From contig REGQ01000023.1 of NCBI GenBank assembly GCA_004134985.1, positions 39,704 through 103,703 on the forward strand: a stretch of 64,000 bases of DNA, given 5' to 3'. A program made the translations under genes and the position numbers. Shown piece after piece: positions 46,004 through 55,610 of the stretch (its first letter is position 1; each line of letters starts with the position of its first letter). A model generated the notes under the pieces. It was not told the origin of the DNA. It saw nothing but the letters and a program-made list of their open reading frames with translations, and made no database searches. Source of the DNA: Paenibacillaceae bacterium. GTDB lineage: Bacteria > Bacillota > Bacilli > Paenibacillales > Paenibacillaceae.

Positions 46004-46858
46004 TTACTCCTTTGCACTGCCATATACAGGACTTGCAGAGGTGGCTGCAGCAGAGAAGCTATGCTTTTCCTCCGGGAAAGCCCGCGATTTAACATCGCTG
46101 ACATAACTGTTCACCGCGCTGCGAATGGTTGTCCCAAGATCAGCATAACTTTTAACAAATTTCTTTGGCCTTGGCGAAGGGTCGTATTGCAACAAATCAT
46201 GGTACACGAGCACCTGTCCGTCAACCCCGCGGCCGGCTCCTATGCCGATCGTGGGAATCGACAGCGCACGGCTGATCTGCTCCGCAACCGGCTCAACAAC
46301 CAGTTCCAGCACAACACCAAAGGCGCCGGCTTGCTCAAGTGCTTTGGCAGCGCCCAGCAGTTCTGCTGCATCCTGCTCGGTTTTGCCTTGAATTCGGTAA
46401 CCGCCCAACTGATGAACGGACTGCGGTGTAAGCCCGATATGGCCGATGACCGGAATGCCAGCGCGCACACAGGCATAAACTTCCTCCGCAATCTCCTCGC
46501 CGCCCTCCATCTTGACAGCGTGAGCCCGTCCTTCCTGCATAAGCCGCGCCGCATTGCGAAGCGCATCTTCACGCGAAGCATGGTAGCTCATAAACGGCAG
46601 ATCCGCAACGATCATCGTATGCTGTGCGCCCCGTGCAACCGCACGAGTATGATAAACCATATCCTCCATTGTGACCGGGATGGTTGTATCGTATCCAAGC
46701 ACGACATTACCCAATGAATCACCTACCAGAATCACATCAACCCCAGCTTCCTCAACAAGCCTGGCAGATGGATAATCATAGGCTGTGACCATGGTGATCG
46801 GCTCTTGATTTTGTTTCATTTGCTTAAATTTCATAATTGTTAGCGGTTTTTTGTCCAT
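46004..46858 (-). CDS. panB: 3-methyl-2-oxobutanoate hydroxymethyltransferase
   Basis: First step of pantothenate synthesis, 284 residues. Signatures: MVTAYDYPSARLVEEAGVDV, VGDSLGNVVLGYDTT, ADLPFMSYH, HAVKMEGGEE, PVIGHIGLTPQSV, and IGIGAGRGVDGQVLV. The frame is open for 49 more codons upstream, but ATG 46858 has AAAGGAAG at a normal distance and the family begins here; the upstream stretch would be translated through a terminator. Its leader, from a candidate promoter at 47080-47108, contains that terminator 30 bases before the start. Confidence 0.96.
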   Translation of the reverse strand: MDKKPLTIMKFKQMKQNQEPITMVTAYDYPSARLVEEAGVDVILVGDSLGNVVLGYDTTIPVTMEDMVYHTRAVARGAQHTMIVADLPFMSYHASREDALRNAARLMQEGRAHAVKMEGGEEIAEEVYACVRAGIPVIGHIGLTPQSVHQLGGYRIQGKTEQDAAELLGAAKALEQAGAFGVVLELVVEPVAEQISRALSIPTIGIGAGRGVDGQVLVYHDLLQYDPSPRPKKFVKSYADLGTTIRSAVNSYVSDVKSRAFPEEKHSFSAAATSASPVYGSAKE

Positions 46859-46888
46859 ATCGTCCACTTCCTTTCCGGTAATCATGCG

Positions 46889-46919
46889 AAAAAAACCTTT
46901 CAGCAGCTGCCAAAAAGGT
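46889..46919 (-). terminator. Terminator/attenuator in the panB leader
   Basis: On the minus strand ACCTTT (46919-46914) pairs with AAAGGT (46900-46895), with GCAGCTGC in the loop able to add pairs, followed by an unbroken T run (46895-46889). Only 30 bases remain before the panB ATG, too few for a promoter, so panBCD transcripts must pass it. The leader 46859-47171 otherwise holds a 12-base palindrome CCGCAGCTGCGG (47044-47055) whose core is the same as the terminator loop. Confidence 0.6.
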
Positions 46920-47079
46920 CCCCAAACCAAAAAGGAATTCGTATCTTCGCGAGCTTCCTTCTGTCTCGGTCCAATTGGCTCAGAGCAGAGTGCGCTTGTC
47001 GTCATTCATTGAAATAAGGCAATGCATCGAATGAAGTGCAATTCCGCAGCTGCGGATATCGCCCTCAGTCTTCATCACT

Positions 47080-47108
47080 ATCTTATCAAAAAAACAGCAC
47101 AACGTCTA
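47080..47108 (-). promoter_or_regulatory. Candidate sigma-A promoter of panBCD
   Basis: On the minus strand TAGACG (47108-47103), 17 bases, TAAGAT (47085-47080). Each box matches four of six consensus bases. It would give a leader of about 215 bases that includes the terminator before panB. Confidence 0.3.
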
Positions 47109-47171
47109 TTGTATGTATGGAAACCAGGCGGCGTCGATGACAATGCCCGGCTTTGTGTTAATTGAACAGGC

Positions 47172-48143
47172 TCAGTTTCTGGAACCAAGTTCGGCCGAAA
47201 ATACAGGTCTGACACTGCCTTGTTCATCCCGAAGCAGCAATGCTCCATGCTCGTTCAGCCCAATCGGCGTCCCGCGCAATATGCCTTGCGGGGTTCTTAC
47301 TTCGGTTTCTTTGTGCAGTGAAACCGACAATGCTTCCCATAACGTGCGAATTGGAGCAAAGCCATTTACATTATATAAATCATACAGCACTTCCAATTCT
47401 TCCAGGAAAAAAGCGATAATCTCTGCTCTGTCAAGCGCAGCACCCGTCAGCATCTTCAACGAGACAGCTTTTTCAAGCACTTCCGGCGGGTAATCTTCCG
47501 GCTCCATGTTGACACTAATCCCAATGCCTGCAATCAAGTAGCGCAAACGCTCTTCTTCTGCTGCAGATTCAAGTAAAATACCGCTGATTTTTTTATTGTC
47601 AGCCAGCAGATCATTTGGCCATTTTATGCCGATCTCCACCCCCGTGATCGTGCGGAGTGAACGGCATAAAGCGACCGCGATCAACAGTGTGAGCTGGGAT
47701 GAGTAAGCCAGTTCTGTAGACGGGCGAAGCACCAGACTCATGTAGATACCTTTGCCTGGAGGCGACACCCATTGTCTGCCAAGACGTCCGCGGCCTTGCA
47801 GCTGCTGTTCCGCAACAACCAATGTTCCCTCCGGCGCCCCATCCTCGGCGAGCGCTTTGGCAATATTCTGCGTCGACTCCACCACATCATGCAGCTTAAT
47901 TGAGCAGCCAAGCCGCCGCGAGGTCAATTTGGGCAGCAGCTGCTGCAGAGAGAGCTTGTCCGGCTGTTGAATGAGACGATACCCCTTTCGCGTCGCAGCT
48001 TCAAACTGGTAGCCCGCTTTTTGCAGTTTCTGAATTTGTTTCCATACGGCCGTGCGGCTGATTTGCAGTTCTTTGCTAATCTCTTCTCCGGAAACAAATT
48101 GCCCGTCCTGGTTTTCAAACATTTGCAACAATTGTTTGCTCAT
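47172..48143 (-). CDS. birA: Biotin-protein ligase / biotin operon repressor
   Basis: A bifunctional BirA of 323 residues. The N-terminal winged helix (GEEISKELQISRTAVWKQIQ) binds bio operators, the catalytic domain has GRGRLGRQWVSPPGKGIY and KWPNDLLADNKKISGIL, and a C-terminal SH3-like domain ends the protein. The ATG overlaps the cca stop (ATGA). Its biotinylated target acetyl-CoA carboxylase is not in the window. Confidence 0.96.
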   Translation of the reverse strand: MSKQLLQMFENQDGQFVSGEEISKELQISRTAVWKQIQKLQKAGYQFEAATRKGYRLIQQPDKLSLQQLLPKLTSRRLGCSIKLHDVVESTQNIAKALAEDGAPEGTLVVAEQQLQGRGRLGRQWVSPPGKGIYMSLVLRPSTELAYSSQLTLLIAVALCRSLRTITGVEIGIKWPNDLLADNKKISGILLESAAEEERLRYLIAGIGISVNMEPEDYPPEVLEKAVSLKMLTGAALDRAEIIAFFLEELEVLYDLYNVNGFAPIRTLWEALSVSLHKETEVRTPQGILRGTPIGLNEHGALLLRDEQGSVRPVFSAELGSRN

Positions 48144-49450
48144 AACCGCTCCTTGTCAATAAGGTTTTGCGCATGCTCCAGCAGCGCTTGCTGGTCATTG
48201 GCGACAACCGACGCAGCAGCATCGTGCAGGAGACGCGCTAGACACCGTTTCAGCCAGGGACCTGGAGGGCGGCTTAGCGTCTCGCTAAGCTGTGTTCCGT
48301 TGACAGCCAGCTCTTGCAGTGAAGTTACCTGCAATTCGTCGAGTATTCGCTGCAATGACAGATTGGCAATAAACGGCTCGTTCCATCCTTGCTTCCCGGC
48401 AAGCGTCAACCAGTGTTGGGCTGTTATACGGCCATATGAAATCACCATTTCAATCCAGTCCGAACGAAGCCGCGCCGCGCAGCCATCAGGGTGATTAAGC
48501 ATATCCTGCTTGTGATGCATTTCAGCATCCACCGTGCTGCGCCGCTCCGTCCATTCCCAATGAAAGCCGGTCAGTTGCGTCAACTCAGCCGTGCGCTTGC
48601 CAGAATAGCGCAGCCGCTGGCACAGCAGCTCCACTTCATGTCGGCCCATGTTCTGGGTAATGCACCATGCCGCCCAGCGAAGCAGGCTGGACGGCAATAG
48701 GCGAAGTGAGGATTGCTGATAAGCAGCAGCCTGATTGAGGCAAGGCAAAGGCAGCTTCTCTTTGGTATACTGCAGCAAGCCGCTGCTCCCCAAACAGGCA
48801 ATCGCATAATCTGGCCGCGCGCCTTTGAACATTTTCTCCAGTTCCACACCAACCCGCTCCATTGCTACATGACGGAGCAGCTCGCGATGACGCACCAAAG
48901 CGCGCCAGGTAGCAGGGTCAAAGGCATTATCATTATGTCCGTATTCAGCAGCAAACCGCACAGCTCGCAGCATGCGCAGCGCATCCTCCTGAAAACGGGC
49001 ATCCTCTTCCCCTACACAGCGGATCGTTCCAGCTTCCAAATCTTTGGCGCCGCCGTAAGGATCGACCAGCTTGCCATCCGGTGAAATTGCCATTGCATTA
49101 ATTGTAAAATCACGCCGCAGCAAATCTTCTTTCACATCCGAGATAAACTCGACGCCAGCGGGTCGTCTGAACGCTTCATACTGGCTTTCCTTCCGAAAGG
49201 TGGTCACTTCGAAAGCACCGGCATGATCCAGGACGGTCACTGTGCCGTGCTGCAAGCCTGTAGGAACCGTGCGCGGGAATAGCCGCATCACTTCATCAGG
49301 AGTTGCGGAGGTGGCTATATCCACATCCGCAATCTTTCGCTTGGCCAAATAGTCGCGAACAGCGCCGCCAACAATATAAGCCTTATGATGATGGTCGGTC
49401 AAAGTCCGCAAGACAGGCAAAGCCGCCGCCAGTTCAGGTTGACTCCACAT
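48140..49450 (-). CDS. cca: CCA tRNA nucleotidyltransferase
   Basis: Adds or repairs the 3' CCA of tRNA. A 436-residue class II enzyme: YIVGGAVRDYLAKRKIADVD (GG and DxD), FRKESQYEAFRRP, DLLRRDFTINAMA, and ARFQEDALRMLRAVRFAAEYG. GGAGG precedes the ATG. Same operon order as in B. subtilis (bshA-cca-birA). Confidence 0.95.
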   Translation of the reverse strand: MWSQPELAAALPVLRTLTDHHHKAYIVGGAVRDYLAKRKIADVDIATSATPDEVMRLFPRTVPTGLQHGTVTVLDHAGAFEVTTFRKESQYEAFRRPAGVEFISDVKEDLLRRDFTINAMAISPDGKLVDPYGGAKDLEAGTIRCVGEEDARFQEDALRMLRAVRFAAEYGHNDNAFDPATWRALVRHRELLRHVAMERVGVELEKMFKGARPDYAIACLGSSGLLQYTKEKLPLPCLNQAAAYQQSSLRLLPSSLLRWAAWCITQNMGRHEVELLCQRLRYSGKRTAELTQLTGFHWEWTERRSTVDAEMHHKQDMLNHPDGCAARLRSDWIEMVISYGRITAQHWLTLAGKQGWNEPFIANLSLQRILDELQVTSLQELAVNGTQLSETLSRPPGPWLKRCLARLLHDAAASVVANDQQALLEHAQNLIDKERL

Positions 49451-49471
49451 TGACAGACCTCCATTCCATCG

Positions 49472-50632
49472 TTAATCGCTGCAGAGCTGAAGCTCGGCTT
49501 CAGTCGGAATGCCCAGCACGCGATAATAAATTTGCTCATACTCTGAAGTAATCAAATCATTGCAAAACCTTGTTCTTGCCCGATGCAAACAGGCTTCGCG
49601 AAATTCGGCATACAACTTCGGATCACTCAGCAGTTTCACAGCGTGCGAAGCCATCTCTTCCGTGTCGCCGATTTCGGACAAGTATCCTGTAATACCATGG
49701 GTTATGAGCTCTGGAATGCCTCCGGCACGCGAACCGATCGTCGGCACCCCGCATGCCATCGCTTCAAGCGCGACTAGGCCAAAGCTTTCTTTCTCCGATG
49801 GAAGCAGCATTAAGTCGGCAATGGAAATGACTTGGGCGACATCATCCTGTTTCCCTAGAAAATGGACGCTGTTTTCCAGCCCCATATTATTAATTTTGCA
49901 TTGAATTTTTGTCAACTCGGGACCTTCGCCAACCAATAGAAGCTTTGCCGGCATTTTTTCGTGAATTTTCGCAAAAATATCAACAACATCCCCAACCCGT
50001 TTCACTGGACGGAAGTTGGAAATATGCATGACAATCTTCTCATCCTCAGTGGCGAAATCCTGACGCAATGAACTGCATTCCCGCGGGTAATAGATCCGTT
50101 TGTCGACAAAGTTATATGTCAAATCAATCGGCTGGGTAATATCCAGCAATTCCACCGTTTCCTTAATTAAATCCTGAGATACGGCGGTTACAGCATCGCT
50201 TTGCGTGATGGCAAGCCGGATCAGGTCTTTTAAAGATTCGTCCTGCGCAAGGACAGTAATATCAGTGCCGTGCAACGTTGTGACCGTTTTGAGCGTATCA
50301 TTCGTCATTTGCTTGGCAAGAAACGCGCAGATCGCATGCGGAACAGCATAATGAACATGCAGCAGATCCAAACCCTGCATCTTTGCTACTTGCGCCATTT
50401 TGCTTGCCAAAGAAATATCATAAGGCGGATACCGGAATACATAGTAGTCATTAACTTCCACTTCATGATAAAAAATATTTTTATGAAATTTACCCAAGCG
50501 AAACGGGAGACTGTGTGTGATGAAATGGATTTCATGGCCCCGCTCGGCAAGCAATTTGCCCAATTCAGTTGCTACAACACCGGAACCGCCTAACGAAGGA
50601 TAGCATGTTATCCCTATTTTTAAAGGTCTCAC
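49472..50632 (-). CDS. bshA: N-acetyl-alpha-D-glucosaminyl L-malate synthase
   Basis: A GT-B glycosyltransferase (family GT4) making GlcNAc-malate, the first step of bacillithiol synthesis. About 386 residues: KIGITCYPSLGGSGVVATEL, HIHFITHSLPFRL-type start, VTTLHGTDITVLAQDESL, HISNFRPVKRVGDV, and the nucleotide-sugar motif PSEKESFGLVALEAMACGVP. I use the GTG at 50632, nine bases after GGGGGTG, since it gives the known family N-terminus (RPLKIGITCYPS). Confidence 0.94.
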   Translation of the reverse strand: MRPLKIGITCYPSLGGSGVVATELGKLLAERGHEIHFITHSLPFRLGKFHKNIFYHEVEVNDYYVFRYPPYDISLASKMAQVAKMQGLDLLHVHYAVPHAICAFLAKQMTNDTLKTVTTLHGTDITVLAQDESLKDLIRLAITQSDAVTAVSQDLIKETVELLDITQPIDLTYNFVDKRIYYPRECSSLRQDFATEDEKIVMHISNFRPVKRVGDVVDIFAKIHEKMPAKLLLVGEGPELTKIQCKINNMGLENSVHFLGKQDDVAQVISIADLMLLPSEKESFGLVALEAMACGVPTIGSRAGGIPELITHGITGYLSEIGDTEEMASHAVKLLSDPKLYAEFREACLHRARTRFCNDLITSEYEQIYYRVLGIPTEAELQLCSD

Positions 50633-50699
50633 GAAGTTCAACACCCCCATTGCAGTCATGTCAGGGAAACCCCTACTTTTGTATGTTTATTCGGAATTG

Positions 50700-51398
50700 T
50701 TAAAATAATGTAACCGCATGCGGTTTTTTGAGGGCGAAACCTTCCGCATAATCCCATCCGCGCTGTCCGCCGAGCAATCTGTCACGAGCTTCGACATTTG
50801 TTAGATAGCCTTTATTGAGCGGCGTAGCCACAATATCCTTTGTGGAATCCGGCGCTTCAAACTGCGAGCGAAAAGCTTGCAACGCCTGGCGCTTCTGCTC
50901 ATAATGAAGGCTGATATCCACCATGACGGCAACATCTTTAACATCATTGATATAATAAAAAATCAATTGCTCTATCTGCACGGGCGGCAATTCCGGCATA
51001 TAACGGCGAAGCTTGGCATTGAATACTGCTTCCTCCACAAGCCGACTGCATGCATTATGATCAGGATGCCTGTCCTCCCAGTAAGGGGCAAACACGATTC
51101 TGGGCTTAAACGTCCGAATTTCGCGCACAATGGCCTGAATATGCTCCTCGCTCATCATCAGTCCGCGATCAGGTAATCCAAGGCATGTTCTGGCTGATAA
51201 ACCAAGAACCGCAGCTGCAGCGGCACCTTCCTGCCACCGCGATGCCACGGTACCATTGGATGACATCTCTGCTTCGGTTAAATCACAAATGGCCACACGA
51301 TGCCCTGCATGAATATGCTTGGCAATCGTTCCGCTCATCCCGATCTCTACGTCATCGGGATGAGCGCCAAAAGCGAGTATATCCACCGCTGTTGTCAT
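50700..51398 (-). CDS. bshB1: N-acetylglucosaminyl-L-malate deacetylase
   Basis: Second bacillithiol step, a zinc deacetylase of the PIG-L family, 232 residues. Zinc ligands: AHPDD (about 12-16) and HPDHNACSRL (about 113); LTEAEMSSNGT and LGLPDRGL also fit. The ATG directly abuts the mgsA stop with GGAGG ten bases upstream. bshC is not in the window. Confidence 0.93.
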   Translation of the reverse strand: MTTAVDILAFGAHPDDVEIGMSGTIAKHIHAGHRVAICDLTEAEMSSNGTVASRWQEGAAAAAVLGLSARTCLGLPDRGLMMSEEHIQAIVREIRTFKPRIVFAPYWEDRHPDHNACSRLVEEAVFNAKLRRYMPELPPVQIEQLIFYYINDVKDVAVMVDISLHYEQKRQALQAFRSQFEAPDSTKDIVATPLNKGYLTNVEARDRLLGGQRGWDYAEGFALKKPHAVTLF

Positions 51399-51815
51399 TT
51401 AGATATCCTCCGCTTTATACTTATGGACAAGCTCTCTCCATGCGAAATCGCCGCGCTCAAGCGCTTTAACGAGCAGTTCTGCTGTAGCAACATTCGTTGC
51501 AAGCGGAATGCCCTGAACATCGCATAACCGCAGTAAAGCAATAATATCCGGCTCATGCGGCTGTGCCATAAGCGGGTCACGCAAGAAGATAATCAAATCC
51601 ATCTCATTGCGGGCAACAAGCGCGCCAATTTGCTGGTCTCCGCCGAGTGGACCTGACATAAAACGATGTATAGTAAGACCGGTTTGTTCCATAATCCGGG
51701 TTCCGGTAGTTCCCGTCGCGTACAGTGTATGATGTTGAAACACCGCTTCATAAGCGATGACAAAATTGACCATTTCCTCTTTTTTACGATCATGTGCAAT
51801 AAATGCGATATTCAA
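51399..51815 (-). CDS. mgsA: Methylglyoxal synthase
   Basis: Turns dihydroxyacetone phosphate into methylglyoxal, a phosphate-releasing bypass of lower glycolysis. 138 residues with [31 protein letters not shown], the catalytic Asp in [15 protein letters not shown], and [18 protein letters not shown] is the start (51815), nine bases after GGAGG. The bacillithiol genes next to it help detoxify methylglyoxal, which fits the grouping. Confidence 0.95.
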   Translation of the reverse strand: MNIAFIAHDRKKEEMVNFVIAYEAVFQHHTLYATGTTGTRIMEQTGLTIHRFMSGPLGGDQQIGALVARNEMDLIIFLRDPLMAQPHEPDIIALLRLCDVQGIPLATNVATAELLVKALERGDFAWRELVHKYKAEDI

Positions 51816-51856
51816 TGCAGGCTGCCTCCTCGCAATCTTCCATAACAGGGAAAACT

Positions 51857-52660
51857 TTAGTCCATCAAATGTTCAAAGCCATAAATCATGCCGGTATAAC
51901 CGACTACCTTCTTCACTGCAACATTGACGCCTGGCATATATCCGGCACGTTCATAAGAATCATGTCTGATCTTCAGCGTTTGGCCATATCCACCGAAAAT
52001 AACTTCCTGCTGAGCGAAAACGCCTGGAAGCCTTACGCTGTGAATACGGAAGCCATTGTAATAACCGCCACGCGCTCCTTCAATCGTCTCTTCTTCTTTA
52101 GGATTGCCTTGTCTCAACTCCTGGCGAACCTCGGAGATTAATTCAGCTGTTTTGACAGCAGTACCGGATGGCGCATCCAGTTTCTGGTCGCCATGGTATT
52201 CAATAATTTCAACATGCGGCAAATATTTGGATGCTTCAGCAGCAAACTTCATCATCAGCAATGCGCCGATAGAGAAGTTCGGTGCAATTAAGCCGCCGAT
52301 ATTTCTGCTTTTGCAAAGCTCGTCCAACTGTTCGATTTGTGCCGGGGTAAACCCGGTTGTCCCAATTACGGGACGAACCCCATTTTCAATGGCGGTCAAT
52401 GTATTGTTATACGCTGCGTGAGGCACTGTAAAGTCAACCATAACCTCAGCCCCGCTGTCACGCAGCGCCTGCGCCAAATTAGAGGTGACAATAACTCCGC
52501 ATGCCGGCAACCCGACAAGTACGCCCGCATCCACTTCACCTGCGGAAGGATCGATAGCCGCCGCAAGAACAAGCGAATCATCTTCAAGCACCATTTTTAC
52601 AACTTCGCGGCCCATACGTCCGCTGGCTCCAGTTACTGCAACTTTAATTTTATCTGTCAT
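51857..52660 (-). CDS. dapB: 4-hydroxy-tetrahydrodipicolinate reductase
   Basis: Lysine, diaminopimelate and (for spores) dipicolinate pathway. 267 residues: Rossmann [17 protein letters not shown] and the active-site segment [20 protein letters not shown]; the usual second His of the HH motif is Gly-Asp-shifted (EYHGDQK), as in many Firmicutes. AGGAGA precedes the ATG. Confidence 0.96.
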   Translation of the reverse strand: MTDKIKVAVTGASGRMGREVVKMVLEDDSLVLAAAIDPSAGEVDAGVLVGLPACGVIVTSNLAQALRDSGAEVMVDFTVPHAAYNNTLTAIENGVRPVIGTTGFTPAQIEQLDELCKSRNIGGLIAPNFSIGALLMMKFAAEASKYLPHVEIIEYHGDQKLDAPSGTAVKTAELISEVRQELRQGNPKEEETIEGARGGYYNGFRIHSVRLPGVFAQQEVIFGGYGQTLKIRHDSYERAGYMPGVNVAVKKVVGYTGMIYGFEHLMD

Positions 52661-52716
52661 GCGTCGTGTCTCCTGTTCCTCTATTTGGTTTTAATCTTTC
52701 GTTCATCAATATAATA

Positions 52717-53220
52717 TCATGTTCTGCGCTTGCCTTCATAGTAAGCAAGACGGTCTATTGCTTCAGTATGCTGCGGGTTAAGCCCAAGCACCATTGTAAA
52801 GTTCTTCACAGCCAATTCGTCAAAGCCTGCTTCGCCATATATAGCACCCAGCAGCAAATAGGCATCCTCGCTTAACGGGTCAAGCCGGAGTGCTTCTTGC
52901 AACAGCCGTACCGGTTCCTCCAGTTCGCCTGATGCTTCTTCAATTATGAGGCTTGCTTCAATGATTAACTGTTTGGATTGTACAGTATGAAGATGCAACT
53001 GGTACACATTACTGTGTTCATCAAGCAGCACAGCCTCTTCGGCATAAGCAAGCGCTTTGGCCCACTTCCCGCTGCGCGCACAGGTGATCGAACATTTATA
53101 ATAATAATCGGCATTGCCTGGATCAGCGAGAATAGCTGCTTCGAACCAGCGAACGGCTTGCTCGTAATCGCCTTTCAGGATATACTCATAAGCTTTTCGA
53201 ATACCGACTTCTCCATCCAT
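52717..53220 (-). CDS. Tetratricopeptide-repeat protein
   Basis: A 167-residue soluble protein made almost wholly of TPR helices (AYEYILKGDYEQAVRWFEAA, PGNADYYYKCSITCARSGKW, DAYLLLGAIYGEAGFDELAV, FTMVLGLNPQHTEAIDRLAY). ATG 53220 has AAGGAGG eight bases upstream; the longer frame into the mazG gene is unlikely. It sits between mazG and dapB, where B. subtilis has no TPR gene. The role is unknown. Confidence 0.82.
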   Translation of the reverse strand: MDGEVGIRKAYEYILKGDYEQAVRWFEAAILADPGNADYYYKCSITCARSGKWAKALAYAEEAVLLDEHSNVYQLHLHTVQSKQLIIEASLIIEEASGELEEPVRLLQEALRLDPLSEDAYLLLGAIYGEAGFDELAVKNFTMVLGLNPQHTEAIDRLAYYEGKRRT

Positions 53221-53275
53221 ATGCCCATCCTCCTTACGACAATAAGGTTTCAGTACAGCATATGTACAGAAAAAA

Positions 53276-53611
53276 TTAAGGTTCAGTGTTTTTTCGCGTC
53301 CACCTGTCGGCATCACGCGTATTGAACTTGTGCATCACTTTATCATGCGCATCGGCCAAATCAATGTTCAGCGAATTAGCGAAACAAGACAATATAAACA
53401 AAATATCGCCAAGCTCCATTTCAATGGAGTTATCCGCTTCATCCGATTTTTTGGGCTTTTCCCCATGGCTGTGGTTGACTTCACGGGCAAGCTCGCCGAC
53501 TTCCTCAGTCAAACGGGCCAGCATAGCCAGCGGGCTGAAGTACCCTTCTTTAAACTGGCCAATATAGTTATCCACTTCCTTCTGAATTTCTGAAAGCGAT
53601 TTTGTGCTCAC
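53276..53611 (-). CDS. MazG-like nucleotide pyrophosphohydrolase (YpjD)
   Basis: A small all-alpha NTP pyrophosphohydrolase (111 residues), thought to remove unwanted nucleotides. The metal-binding EExxE pattern is in ARLTEEVGELAREV and the second acidic set in EMELGDILFILSC. GTG is the start (53611) with GAGAGGAA upstream. It matches B. subtilis ypjD in position before dapB. Divergent from the YitT-family gene. Confidence 0.88.
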   Translation of the reverse strand: MSTKSLSEIQKEVDNYIGQFKEGYFSPLAMLARLTEEVGELAREVNHSHGEKPKKSDEADNSIEMELGDILFILSCFANSLNIDLADAHDKVMHKFNTRDADRWTRKNTEP

Positions 53612-53763
53612 GTTCGGGTTCCTCTCTCCATTTGTCGTATCACTTCATATGTTATCCTAAAGCGGCTATGAAAACAATGGTTTTTGAATGCCGAATTCGA
53701 GACATACTACTTAGAACAATTACTGCAGACAGCTCGCCTGCAATGAAGGAGGTCATCTATTCC

Positions 53764-54633
53764 ATGAGCGGCGGCATCACTTCATCCTTGCGTACACTCC
53801 TGCCGATTTTGCTGGGGGTGGCAATCTATGCCTTTGGCCTGCATTATTTTATTTTGCCCAACCAGTTAATGGAGGGGGGCGTTACCGGCATTGCTGTGCT
53901 GCTTAATTATGCGCTTGGCCTGCCGCTGTCTCTTTCCACGCTGCTGCTTAATATTCCTCTCTTTATTATTGGCTGGCGACTGCTCGGCTTTCGAGCGATG
54001 ATTTTGACATTTGTCGGGACGATTGCATTGTCGTTATTTCTCGCTATTATTGAAAAAATGATTGGCTATGGATGGATTGTTCCTTTTCATACGGAGTCAG
54101 ACTTCATTCTTGCCGCTTTATATGCAGGGGTTACTTTGGGGACAGGTCTTGGCATCGTATTCCGTTTTGGGGCAACTACTGGCGGAGCGGATATTTTGGC
54201 GCGTATCGCATCCAAAAAACGGGGATGGAGCATGGGGCAAATTATTCTTGTGCTTGACGCGGTAATTATCGGGGCTTCCTTATTTTATATCCCTAAAGAA
54301 AAAGTGCTATATACGCTCGTTACCGTCTTCATCGCCTCCAAGCTTATCGATTTTTTCCAAGAAGGCTCTTACTCCTCCAAAGCATTCACAATCATTACCA
54401 GTGATGATGGCAAGCAGCTTGCCGCAGCAATTACGCGCGAGATGGACCGAGGAGTCACACTGCTGCCGGCAGTTGGCGCCTATTCCGGCAAGTCCAAACA
54501 ACTCATCTATTGTGTAGTGAACCGCCATGAAATCCGCAAGCTCAAGCTGCTTATCCGCACTTATGACCCACTCGCCTTCATCGTGATCAGTGAAGTGCAG
54601 GACGTATTCGGGGAAGGCTTCAACGAAGAATAA
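53764..54633 (+). CDS. YitT-family membrane protein (YpjC-like, DUF2179)
   Basis: A 289-residue integral membrane protein: five or six helices in the N-terminal two thirds (LLPILLGVAIYAFGLHYFIL, GIAVLLNYALGL, NIPLFIIGWRLLGF, FVGTIALSLFLAII and others), the family phrase RFGATTGGADILARI, and a soluble DUF2179 domain at the end. Function is not established. ATG 53764 has AAGGAGG 11 bases upstream; the frame is open farther out without an SD. Its stop directly abuts the ypjB-type stop on the other strand. Confidence 0.88.
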   Translation: MSGGITSSLRTLLPILLGVAIYAFGLHYFILPNQLMEGGVTGIAVLLNYALGLPLSLSTLLLNIPLFIIGWRLLGFRAMILTFVGTIALSLFLAIIEKMIGYGWIVPFHTESDFILAALYAGVTLGTGLGIVFRFGATTGGADILARIASKKRGWSMGQIILVLDAVIIGASLFYIPKEKVLYTLVTVFIASKLIDFFQEGSYSSKAFTIITSDDGKQLAAAITREMDRGVTLLPAVGAYSGKSKQLIYCVVNRHEIRKLKLLIRTYDPLAFIVISEVQDVFGEGFNEE

Positions 54634-55533
54634 CTATCGCCGTCTGCCTTCCGGACTGCTGCCTACCTGAATCAAACGATTTTGTTCAAAATTGAATTTA
54701 CGCCAGCTTGCATAGGACAGCACCGTCAAAATAAATGTACCCAGCATCAATACCCACCGCCACGGCGCTTCCCTATAAATAGGCGGAGCCATTACAGGCT
54801 CATCCGCAGTTTGTCCAGGCAGCTCGAAAAGGCGGTTTATCGCTTCAATGACAGCAGACAAGGCATGATCCAAATAAAGACGGTCATACTGACCACCTTG
54901 GGCATTGTGCAGCAAAGCGGCAGCTTGCCGGTACGTTTGCCGCAAAGCCTCCACACGAGACGGGTCACGCTGCATGAGCGCGGCTGGAGTAACCAGCTCA
55001 ATATGGTCAGACAATTGCTTCAAGGTTGCCACTGCTGCAATCACATTGTCATCAGTCTGCCTTCTCCAGGCATTCATTGTACGATTAATATCAGACAACA
55101 ATACTTTATGATAAGTAAGCCATATGCCCTGCTCCTCATAAATCAACGCATCAAAAGCAAGCAGCAGTTGGGCTGCCGATGAACGCCATGCAGAAGCTGA
55201 TTTACCTTGACGCACAGCTTTGGCAATCGAGGCTAATGCCTCATCTGCCGCCGCCCAGCCCTCTGCCGAGCCAAGCGCTCTGAATGATTGTTCGTCAACT
55301 GCGTGCTGCAGCCGCTGTATATATTGAAATCCGGCCTGCCGGTTGCCTGCTGTGGATGAACGGTATAACTCGTTCGTCAGCTCCGTCAGACGAGCGAATC
55401 GCTCCTGCCTCTCCTGGTCCGTTCGATGCCCGATAGCGAAAGGCTCTTGGGCTGCTATGCTGGCAGCAGTGAGCGGTTGTGCAGCAATGATCATCGTCAA
55501 TAGCAAAATGACAACCCGAAGTTTTTTTAACAC
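54634..55533 (-). CDS. Sporulation protein YpjB-like
   Basis: A 299-residue exported protein with a signal peptide (VVILLLTMIIAAQPLTAAS), a helical extracytoplasmic domain, and a C-terminal membrane helix (WVLMLGTFILTVLSYASW). Length and topology match YpjB, which affects sporulation in B. subtilis, and it lies between ypjA and ypjC as there. GTG is the start with GGGAGGG seven bases before. Confidence 0.75.
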   Translation of the reverse strand: MLKKLRVVILLLTMIIAAQPLTAASIAAQEPFAIGHRTDQERQERFARLTELTNELYRSSTAGNRQAGFQYIQRLQHAVDEQSFRALGSAEGWAAADEALASIAKAVRQGKSASAWRSSAAQLLLAFDALIYEEQGIWLTYHKVLLSDINRTMNAWRRQTDDNVIAAVATLKQLSDHIELVTPAALMQRDPSRVEALRQTYRQAAALLHNAQGGQYDRLYLDHALSAVIEAINRLFELPGQTADEPVMAPPIYREAPWRWVLMLGTFILTVLSYASWRKFNFEQNRLIQVGSSPEGRRR

Positions 55534-55610
55534 TTGGACATCCCTCCCCTACTACTATCGTATGGAGGGAGCCGTCGCTTTATGACAAGCTTTGCACCTG
55601 CCGAAACAGC

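Noticed and set aside
46859..47005. 49-codon extension of panB
   Set aside because: No SD at its start. It would be translated through a terminator and is absent from the family.
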